In this document: piece after piece, positions 1 to 5,777 of the stretch
Layout of the letters: each line of letters begins with the position of its first letter
Position numbering within the stretch: position 1 is the stretch's first letter
Source: Flavobacteriales bacterium
GTDB lineage: Bacteria; Bacteroidota; Bacteroidia; Flavobacteriales; UA16
Length of the DNA stretch: 5,777 bases
NCBI GenBank assembly: GCA_018700255.1
Contig: JABISU010000287.1
Span: 1 to 5,777, forward strand
Reading direction: 5' to 3'
Program-made: the position numbers and the translations under genes
Notes under the pieces: generated by a model
What the model saw: only the letters and a program-made list of their open reading frames with translations
Databases searched by the model: none
Told to the model about the DNA's origin: nothing

Positions 1-417
1 AAGACCTATAGATTTAGCTCTCTCAAGCTCCACAATAGCGAGGTCCACATCTTGCATAGGCACTGTACAAAGACCTATGTACTTCTTAGGGAAACGGGTG
101 ATTAAGCCAGCAATATGATCATTTAAGAAACGACTTAACTCAAGGGTGTCGTTAGGTTGAGCATCGTAGGAAAACATTACTGGAATGGTGCAAACAACCT
201 GAACGCTAACTCCAGAATCGTCATACTCATCCATCCTGATTTTCTCATCCCAACAATTGGATTCTATTTCTCTAAAGAACTTATCGCCTTGCATCATCCT
301 TGCAAATCCCTCTCGGTTGCTGTCTTCTAAATGTATGAATTTTCCGTATCCGAATTTATCAGTCCATTTAGGCATATGCCTAGGGATTATGTGAGTATGA
401 ACGTCTATCTTGAACAT
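1..417 (-). CDS. ACMSD: 2-amino-3-carboxymuconate-6-semialdehyde decarboxylase (ACMSD), N-terminal 139 codons, cut by left edge
   Basis: This open frame runs without a stop from an ATG at 417-415 to base 1 (139 codons of a family usually about 330-340 residues long), so the C-terminal part lies outside the window. ACMSD is a metal-dependent amidohydrolase-superfamily enzyme. It decarboxylates 2-amino-3-carboxymuconate semialdehyde in the 3-hydroxyanthranilate/kynurenine route of tryptophan breakdown, in the cytoplasm. Visible evidence is the N-terminal metal-binding HxH (DVHTH, H7 and H9), the FGYG block (residues 22-25), GDKFFRE with R49 at the position of the substrate-binding arginine (human R47), NCWD (54-57), TIPVMFSY (78-85) and YIGLCTVPMQ (117-126). 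These blocks match my memory of human ACMSD closely and in order. The remaining metal ligands (a later His and Asp) are off-window. The gene follows the binding-protein gene by 6 bases (418-423) on the same strand, so co-transcription is likely; no clear ribosome-binding site is seen. A related amidohydrolase with another substrate is possible but less likely, given the shared substrate-site residue. Confidence 0.92.
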   Translation of the reverse strand, partial: MFKIDVHTHIIPRHMPKWTDKFGYGKFIHLEDSNREGFARMMQGDKFFREIESNCWDEKIRMDEYDDSGVSVQVVCTIPVMFSYDAQPNDTLELSRFLNDHIAGLITRFPKKYIGLCTVPMQDVDLAIVELERAKSIGL

Positions 418-423
418 GTATTT

Positions 424-2025
424 TTAGTATTTTTCAGTTTTACTTACATACCTCAACTCTAACCTATTCACCGGACTAACTACCCAGCCTTGTACTGATT
501 TCCTTACAAAATGAGTTACCTGATCGTGATAAAGTGGGAGGACTGGCATTTCAGCATATAGTATACTGTCCATTTGCTCATACAAAATTACTCTACTGGA
601 CTTGTCTGAATCTAACATAGCCTGATCGTATAATTCTTCAAAATGAGGAGATTTAAAATGAGTGTAGTTAGGGCCGCCAGGAGAGAAATTGCGTTCTAAG
701 AAAAGTCCTAAAAAATTCTCGGCATCAGCATGATCTGCAAGCCAAGACTTCTTAAACATCACAGATTTAGATGTAGCCACCTTCTCCCTATGAACTGACG
801 CTGGGTTGACGTCTACTTCCACTTTGACTCCTATTTTTTGCCAACCGTGTTGGATAGCTGCACATATGTCAACGTAGTCCGAAGTTGTAGAAAGCTCTAT
901 TACAGGAAGTCCCGCTCCACCAGGATACCCTGCTAATACAAGGAGTTCTGACGCAAGTGCTAAGTTATATTCCGGGGATGAATGTAAGCGGCTTCCCAAC
1001 ATTGAGGGCGGAATAAATCTATCCGCAGGAAGAACAGATCCTCGCCTTAGGTTTTTTGCAATTCCGGCTCTATCAATACTCAAGCTCAAGGCTTTTCTCA
1101 CTCTTGGATCAGAAATTGAATCAATAAGAATACCTACATAATCAGTTTTTAAAAATGGCACTCGTTTAAGCTCTAAATTATCTTTGTGCTTCTGTGCGAG
1201 CGTGCCTTCTTGGGTCATTAAATCCTCCATATATGCCGGATGCAAACCACTAATGAAATCGTAGCGTCCCTGGATAAGGCCCAAGTACTCTGACCCCATA
1301 TCTGGAACAAAATCTATATGAACTGCATCTAAATATGGCAAAGAATTGCCCTCGTCATCTTTCTCCCAATAATCTGTGTTTTTATGAAGGACTAACGCAA
1401 CATCTTCCACTGACCAAGCGACTTTAAACGGGCCAGTACCAGCGGGGTGAAACCTAAAGTTCACACCTCTTCCTTCCACTGCTTCTGGAGCGACTATGGA
1501 AGCATAAGGAGTGGTGAGAAGGCCTAGAAACGGCGGGAAATCGTTTTTTAGAGAGATTTTTACAGTACTGTCATTGATGGCAATTATACCATCTTCCATC
1601 ACCGCATCTAAAATCCAACCTCCTGGTGATGCAACGACTGGGTCTCTTAACCTCTCTAAACTGTAGACCACATCAGATGCGACCAGCTCTCTACCTTTTT
1701 CAAGTCCGGGTACATCTAAAGCGGGTGAGAACAATACGCCTTTCCTGAGATGAAACACAACACCTCCTTCAACCCAATCCCAACTTTCAGCAATTGAAGG
1801 AATGACCTCCAAATCGGGGGATAGTTCGACCAATCCATCGTAGATAGCATCGACAGCCCACATAATCTCTAAGCTTCTAGCGTGAGCAGGGTCGAGAGTG
1901 GTAATCCCCGCGCTTGCGTTATATCTGAATACCCTGTGATCATCAGAAATCCCATTTATTACACATCCCGACAAGAAAGTTACTGTGGTGATTAGTGAGA
2001 TGAATTGGGAGAACAAAAGTTTCAT
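424..2025 (-). CDS. Family 5 (oligopeptide/dipeptide-type) ABC transporter solute-binding lipoprotein
   Basis: This complete 533-residue protein has the usual length for SBP_bac_5 proteins (DppA/OppA/NikA class), which bind peptides or other solutes outside the inner membrane and hand them to an ABC importer. The N-terminus is a lipoprotein signal: K2, a hydrophobic stretch (about residues 3-18) and the lipobox LSGC with lipidated Cys21. Family features in order are TLDPA (43-47), the YDGLVE block (62-67), SWDW (81-84), HPAGTGPFKV (193-202), DPRVRKALSLSIDR (306-319) and WLADHADAENFL (428-439). Asp431 in the last motif aligns with the aspartate that in E. coli DppA/OppA contacts the free amino group of bound peptide (from memory), which favours a peptide ligand. 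The ATG at 2025-2023 is chosen because it puts the signal peptide at the very N-terminus. No family 5 permease or ATPase gene is in the window, so its transporter is elsewhere or it works alone. It is the first gene of the leftward pair, with ACMSD 6 bases downstream. Family is certain; ligand is inferred. Confidence 0.93.
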   Translation of the reverse strand: MKLLFSQFISLITTVTFLSGCVINGISDDHRVFRYNASAGITTLDPAHARSLEIMWAVDAIYDGLVELSPDLEVIPSIAESWDWVEGGVVFHLRKGVLFSPALDVPGLEKGRELVASDVVYSLERLRDPVVASPGGWILDAVMEDGIIAINDSTVKISLKNDFPPFLGLLTTPYASIVAPEAVEGRGVNFRFHPAGTGPFKVAWSVEDVALVLHKNTDYWEKDDEGNSLPYLDAVHIDFVPDMGSEYLGLIQGRYDFISGLHPAYMEDLMTQEGTLAQKHKDNLELKRVPFLKTDYVGILIDSISDPRVRKALSLSIDRAGIAKNLRRGSVLPADRFIPPSMLGSRLHSSPEYNLALASELLVLAGYPGGAGLPVIELSTTSDYVDICAAIQHGWQKIGVKVEVDVNPASVHREKVATSKSVMFKKSWLADHADAENFLGLFLERNFSPGGPNYTHFKSPHFEELYDQAMLDSDKSSRVILYEQMDSILYAEMPVLPLYHDQVTHFVRKSVQGWVVSPVNRLELRYVSKTEKY

Positions 2026-2091
2026 AAATGAGCTAATAGTATCGTCCTCGCAAGTTAGTTAAGTGTAGCTTTGCATTGAAATGAACAAGCA
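2026..2091. promoter_or_regulatory. 66-base divergent intergenic region between the two gene pairs
   Basis: This gap separates the start codons of the leftward binding-protein gene and the rightward receptor gene, so promoters for both pairs are expected here or just inside the coding starts. On the plus strand a -7-like element is seen (listed separately). On the minus strand I found no convincing TAnnTTTG; the nearest candidate, TACTATTA, is a poor match. No strong Shine-Dalgarno sequence precedes either start, as is usual in Bacteroidota. No clear palindromic operator was seen by eye. The short gap means regulation of the two directions could interfere or be shared, which is inference. Confidence 0.6.
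2066..2073 (+). promoter_or_regulatory. Candidate Bacteroidota -7 promoter element (TAGCTTTG) for the receptor operon
   Basis: TAGCTTTG matches the Bacteroidota sigma-factor -7 consensus TAnnTTTG at all six fixed positions. It ends 18 bases before the receptor ATG at 2092, which would give a short leader of roughly 10-15 bases. The -33 TTG/TTTG element expected about 17-23 bases further upstream is not apparent (that stretch reads TCGTCCTCG), so the promoter may be weak or activator-dependent, or the match may be chance. Confidence 0.4.
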
Positions 2092-4440
2092 ATGATTAAG
2101 TACTTTGTATTAACAATTTTATCAGCGATTACTTTAGTTTCCATTTCAGCCCAAACAACCCTCAGCGGACGCGTTAGAAATGCTGTGACCGGAGAATATA
2201 TCCTTGGCGCTAATGTGGTTATTGAAAATAGCATGAGTGGTGTTTCCACTAACCTTTATGGGTTCTACAGTTTATCTCTACCCGAGGGAGAGCACTCAAT
2301 AAAGTACTCTTTCATAGGGTTTAAAAGTATTACAGTGAAGGTAGATATGAGCGGGTCAATGGTAAAAGACGTTGATTTAGCTCCTAAAACCGTGGAGGTA
2401 ATGGGTGCTAATATTATAGGTGCTAAAGGAGAAAACACAAATAGCACTGAACTGGGGAGTACCGTTGTGAGTATTGAAACGATTAAAAGTTTGCCAGCAC
2501 TTTTCGGCGAGGTGGACGTGTTAAAGGTCATTCAACTTCTACCTGGAATTCAAAGTTCTGGGGAGGGCAATACGGGGTTTTACGTGAGAGGTGGCGGGCC
2601 TGATCAAAATCTAATCTTGTTAGACAATGCGGCGGTCTATAACGCATCACATTTATTCGGGTTTTTTTCGGTATTTAATGCAGATGCGATAAGTAATGTT
2701 GGAGTGCACAAGGGTACTATGCCCGCGAGATATGGTGGTAAAATTTCCTCCGTTTTAGACATTTCTCTGAGGGAAGGAAATAGAAGAGAGCACAAAGTAA
2801 ATGGTGGGGCGGGGCTTATTTCCGCACGGTTAACGGTGGAAGGTCCCATTAAAAAAGACACGTCTAGTTTTATTTTTTCTGGTCGCAGGACCTATATAGA
2901 CGTTCTCACTCGTCCATTTGCTAAGGGCACTTCTGCTGAAGGGTCGGGATACTATTTCTATGATCTTAACGCAAAAATTAATCATAGGTTTAGTGAAAAA
3001 GACGAGGTGTATCTAAGTGGATATTTTGGTAGAGATGTCTTTAGCTTCAAAAATACAGATGCTGGCTTCGGGACTTCTATTCCATGGGGAAATTCTACAG
3101 CTTCTCTTCGGTGGAATCACCTTTTTAATGACCAACTTTTTCTAAATATGAATGTCTCATATACCGATTACAATTTTGCTTTTGAAGGTGAGCAAGAGGA
3201 ATTTGCCTTCGGTTTTAATAGCGGCATAGAGGATTGGAGTTATAAATCTACTCTGAACTATTACCCCAATTCACGTCACGAAATAAAATGTGGAGTTGAG
3301 TATGTTTTTCACGAATTTATGCCCACTGATTTTTTCGCAAGAAACGGCGACACACCTATAGAAGTTGGCGTGTCTGAGGTAACGTACTCTCATGAAAGCT
3401 CAGCTTTTATTGAAAGCGACTTTGAGGTAAATGAGTTTTTAAAAATCTATAGCGGTCTTCGTTATAGCGATTTTCGTCACGTGGGACCCTTTACAAGATA
3501 TTCTTCAGATTATACTGACCTGGATTCAACTGTATTCGGAAAAGGTGAATTAGTTAAGAAATATGGCGGGTTCGAACCGCGAGTAAGCGCGAGGATTAAA
3601 ACTGGAACTTATTCAAGTATTAAAGCAGGATTTAGTGAGAATTACCAATATGTACACTTGGCATCTCTTTCAGCTTCTACAGCACCAACTGATGTTTGGC
3701 TTCCCAGTAGTGACATTGTTAAACCCCAATGGGGAAGGCAGTGGAGCGCTGGCTATTTTACCGACCTTGGCGAGGATAGATCGTGGGAAGCTTCCATAGA
3801 AGGATACTATAAATCTTTAGAAAACTTAGTCGAATACGCTGAGAACACCCTGCCTACAGACAACATAGGAACCAATACGGACAACAACTTAATTTTCGGG
3901 AAGGGCTGGTCCTATGGAGCTGAGTTTTTCCTCAAAAGAAGGACAGGAAGAATTAACGGTTGGGTAGGATATACCTGGAGTAAAACTCAAAGAGTCTTTG
4001 AAGACCTTAACAACGGGGAGGTTTTCGATGCGAAATTTGACAGGCGCCACGATCTAAGCGTGGTCCTTGATTATACCATTAATGAGAAATGGAGTCTTGG
4101 TGGAGTTTTCGTGTACGCCACAGGAAATGCTATCTCTCTCCCCATTCAGAGGTACATGTTAGAAGGTCTGATTACAGATCTGTATGGCGAAAGGAATGGA
4201 TTTAGAATGAGTGACTATCACAGAGCTGACATTAGCGCTACTTACACTCCTAAACAAAAGCGAGAGAACTTAGAATCATCTTGGGTTTTCAGTATCTACA
4301 ATCTATACAACAGAGCGAATCCATACTTCTTGTTTTTTGATACTGAAGGATCATTAACCGACGGAAGTCTTCAGGTTAATGCAAAACAAATCTCTCTTTT
4401 CCCCATACTTCCTTCTTTTACATGGAACTTTAAATTTTAA
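2092..4440 (+). CDS. TonB-dependent outer-membrane receptor with N-terminal carboxypeptidase-regulatory-like domain
   Basis: This complete 782-residue outer-membrane receptor should import a ligand into the periplasm using TonB-ExbB-ExbD energy. Residues 1-20 form a Sec signal peptide with likely cleavage at SISA/QT. Residues about 22-100 are a CarboxypepD_reg-like beta-sandwich (LSGRVRNAVTGE, GANV, TNLYGFYSLSLPEGEH, YSFIGF). The plug follows at about 120-228, with LPALFGEVDVLKVIQLLPG, the hallmark YVRGGGPDQNLILLD (164-178) and PARYGGKISSVLD (211-223). The rest is an aromatic-rich beta-barrel of normal length ending in WNFKF, a terminal Phe as expected for BAM recognition. The ATG at 2092 gives the signal peptide directly; the preceding ATG at 2081 opens only a five-codon frame closed by TGA. 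No SusD-like lipoprotein follows, so this is not a standard glycan SusC/SusD pair. Ligand cannot be read from sequence; siderophore, peptide, cofactor or other small molecule are all open. An ABC exporter gene starts 5 bases after its stop. Confidence 0.95.
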   Translation: MIKYFVLTILSAITLVSISAQTTLSGRVRNAVTGEYILGANVVIENSMSGVSTNLYGFYSLSLPEGEHSIKYSFIGFKSITVKVDMSGSMVKDVDLAPKTVEVMGANIIGAKGENTNSTELGSTVVSIETIKSLPALFGEVDVLKVIQLLPGIQSSGEGNTGFYVRGGGPDQNLILLDNAAVYNASHLFGFFSVFNADAISNVGVHKGTMPARYGGKISSVLDISLREGNRREHKVNGGAGLISARLTVEGPIKKDTSSFIFSGRRTYIDVLTRPFAKGTSAEGSGYYFYDLNAKINHRFSEKDEVYLSGYFGRDVFSFKNTDAGFGTSIPWGNSTASLRWNHLFNDQLFLNMNVSYTDYNFAFEGEQEEFAFGFNSGIEDWSYKSTLNYYPNSRHEIKCGVEYVFHEFMPTDFFARNGDTPIEVGVSEVTYSHESSAFIESDFEVNEFLKIYSGLRYSDFRHVGPFTRYSSDYTDLDSTVFGKGELVKKYGGFEPRVSARIKTGTYSSIKAGFSENYQYVHLASLSASTAPTDVWLPSSDIVKPQWGRQWSAGYFTDLGEDRSWEASIEGYYKSLENLVEYAENTLPTDNIGTNTDNNLIFGKGWSYGAEFFLKRRTGRINGWVGYTWSKTQRVFEDLNNGEVFDAKFDRRHDLSVVLDYTINEKWSLGGVFVYATGNAISLPIQRYMLEGLITDLYGERNGFRMSDYHRADISATYTPKQKRENLESSWVFSIYNLYNRANPYFLFFDTEGSLTDGSLQVNAKQISLFPILPSFTWNFKF

Positions 4441-4445
4441 AGTCG

Positions 4446-5777
4446 GTGAAATCGCTAAAGGCTCTAAGAACTCTCAACCCATTGTTTTGGGAACACAAAG
4501 GAAAACTCTTTGCGGGGATATTCTTTATCGGCATAACGAACATATTGGCCGTTTTTGCCCCTGCTCTAGTTGCTGAAGGAGTGAATTCATTGCGTGATGC
4601 TAATGTTCATTACCTTGAACCGCTTTCCGACGCTACTTCCGATGCTGAGAGAGTTCAGATTTTCCAGCAAGAGGAGGCTATTACTATCCCTAAAGTAATG
4701 ATGAGGACAATGGCTGAAATTAAAGGGGATTTAGGATCTATTAATAGCACTGACGATCTTTATAAGCTTGTTATTGCGATTGCCATTTTCCAGGCTCTCC
4801 TTTATATGCTCACCTTTTTCATAAAAGGTATATTCCTCTACTTTACTCGCCAAACCATTATCGTCAACTCCCGACTTATGGAGTTCAGCCTTAAGAAGAA
4901 AATCTACGAGCACTACTCCGTTCTTGACGCCAACTTCTATAAATCTCACGACACTGGAGATTTAATGAACCGGATAAGTGAGGACGTCAGCAAAGTGAGG
5001 ATGTATATGGGGCCGGCCGTTATGTATACCTTTAATCTGCTTGCATTGATCATCCTCGTCGTGGGAGTAATGATTACGATTGATATTGAACTCACTCTTT
5101 ACACACTACTTCCCCTACCACTGATGTCGATTGGGATTTACTTTATTTCCTCTAAGATTAACAAGCTAAGCGATGATGTGGCGAGCAAGCAAAGTGACTT
5201 AACCTCATTTGCTCAACAGCATATTTCAGGCATTAGAGTTCTTCAATCATATAACAGAGAATCAAAGGCATCGGACAGGTTTGAAAACGTATCCGACGAG
5301 TATAAAAAGCACTCACTTGACCTTGTGAAAGTAGAAGCCCTATTCATCCCTATAGTCGTCTTATTAGTGGGCCTAAGCACAGTACTCACAATATACATTG
5401 GTGGCCTGAAAGTGATAGAAGGTTCCCTAGAATTAGGCCACATATTCCAGTTCATCTTCTACGTAAACCTTCTAACATGGCCTTTTGCCTCCGTAGGCTG
5501 GGTTACTTCATTGGTCCAAAAAGCTGAGGCATCCATGGCCCGCATACTGGATTTCTTAGACACTCAACCCGACGTGGTTTCTGGCAGCAGTATAGGTGAG
5601 GAGAGTGATCACCCAGGACTTGTATTTAAGAACGTGAGTTTTACTTACCCAGAAACTGGAATTGAGGCCGTTAAAAACCTCAGTTTCACTATCGCGCCAG
5701 GATCTACAGTCGCTATTACTGGCAGAACAGGAAGTGGTAAATCCACCATAACCCAACTCGCTATGAGGATGATGGAT
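4446..5777 (+). CDS. ABC exporter half-transporter (MsbA/multidrug-type, fused membrane and ATPase domains), cut by right edge
   Basis: The frame is open for 444 codons from GTG at 4446 to the last base. An in-frame TAA at 4431 leaves GTG as the only reasonable start, 5 bases after the receptor stop, so the two genes are probably co-transcribed and perhaps translationally coupled. It encodes a type I ABC exporter, normally about 580-620 residues, that dimerises in the inner membrane and moves lipids, drugs or peptides outward using ATP. Predicted helices by eye: TM1 21-43, TM2 108-131, TM3 196-212, TM4 217-236, TM5 299-320, TM6 331-352. The conserved FYKSHDTGDLMNRISEDV (164-181) and QKAEASMARI (358-367) lead into the nucleotide-binding domain, with A-loop Tyr401 (FTYPETG) and Walker A GRTGSGKST (426-434). 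Signature, Walker B and H-loop are beyond the window. The TM1-TM2 loop (about 45-107) is unusually long. Substrate unknown; it is an exporter-class protein, not the importer for the nearby binding protein. Confidence 0.93.
   Translation, partial: MKSLKALRTLNPLFWEHKGKLFAGIFFIGITNILAVFAPALVAEGVNSLRDANVHYLEPLSDATSDAERVQIFQQEEAITIPKVMMRTMAEIKGDLGSINSTDDLYKLVIAIAIFQALLYMLTFFIKGIFLYFTRQTIIVNSRLMEFSLKKKIYEHYSVLDANFYKSHDTGDLMNRISEDVSKVRMYMGPAVMYTFNLLALIILVVGVMITIDIELTLYTLLPLPLMSIGIYFISSKINKLSDDVASKQSDLTSFAQQHISGIRVLQSYNRESKASDRFENVSDEYKKHSLDLVKVEALFIPIVVLLVGLSTVLTIYIGGLKVIEGSLELGHIFQFIFYVNLLTWPFASVGWVTSLVQKAEASMARILDFLDTQPDVVSGSSIGEESDHPGLVFKNVSFTYPETGIEAVKNLSFTIAPGSTVAITGRTGSGKSTITQLAMRMMD

Noticed and set aside
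1..78. Nine-base direct repeat AAGACCTAT at 1-9 and 70-78
   Set aside because: Both copies lie in the ACMSD coding frame and encode the same short Ile-Gly-Leu type motif; they are too short and isolated for an array or attachment site.
2081..2095. Five-codon frame ATG..TGA overlapping the receptor ATG
   Set aside because: It would encode only MNKQ and could be a coupling leader, but such a short frame arises easily by chance and nothing else supports it.
2055..2861. Minus-strand open frames at 2055-2249, 2265-2531 and 2637-2861
   Set aside because: They lie opposite or across the start of the well-supported receptor gene, and show no recognisable domains or start signals; they are antisense shadows.
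4379..4576. Plus-strand 65-residue frame bridging the receptor end and the ABC start
   Set aside because: It is out of frame with both genes, and the GTG-started ABC frame with clear family motifs explains the sequence better.
4731..5756. Minus-strand frames at 4731-4949, 5243-5455 and 5556-5756
   Set aside because: All lie antisense inside the ABC exporter, whose plus-strand frame is continuous and has Walker A and the A-loop; no family features are seen in these frames.

Overview
The window looks like chromosomal DNA from a member of the Bacteroidota, most likely an aquatic flavobacterium-like organism. This rests on three things. The TonB-dependent receptor has the N-terminal carboxypeptidase-regulatory-like domain typical of the phylum. 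None of the four genes has a clear Shine-Dalgarno sequence. A TAnnTTTG-type -7 promoter element lies just upstream of the receptor. No mobile element, CRISPR array, RNA gene or phage gene was seen, and the base composition looks even throughout.

The layout is two divergent gene pairs. Leftward (minus strand), reading from 2025 to 1, are a lipoprotein solute-binding protein of the family 5 (oligopeptide/dipeptide) class and then, after a 6-base gap, the N-terminal 139 codons of ACMSD, the amidohydrolase-fold decarboxylase of the kynurenine branch of tryptophan breakdown. ACMSD runs off the left edge. Rightward (plus strand), starting at 2092, are a complete 782-residue TonB-dependent outer-membrane receptor and then, after a 5-base gap, a type I ABC exporter half-transporter. 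The exporter starts at a GTG and runs off the right edge just after its Walker A motif. A 66-base intergenic region (2026-2091) separates the two pairs and must hold any promoters for both, unless some lie inside the coding sequences.

Together the genes look like a transport and catabolism neighbourhood. The outer-membrane receptor could bring a ligand into the periplasm, the periplasm-facing lipoprotein could bind peptides or a similar solute, and ACMSD acts in the cytoplasm on a tryptophan-derived metabolite. The inner-membrane ABC protein is of the exporter class, so it is not the importer partner of the binding protein, and no family 5 permease or ATPase is present. A functional link between the pairs is inference. 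The individual family calls are secure, but no clearly new biological system is visible here.
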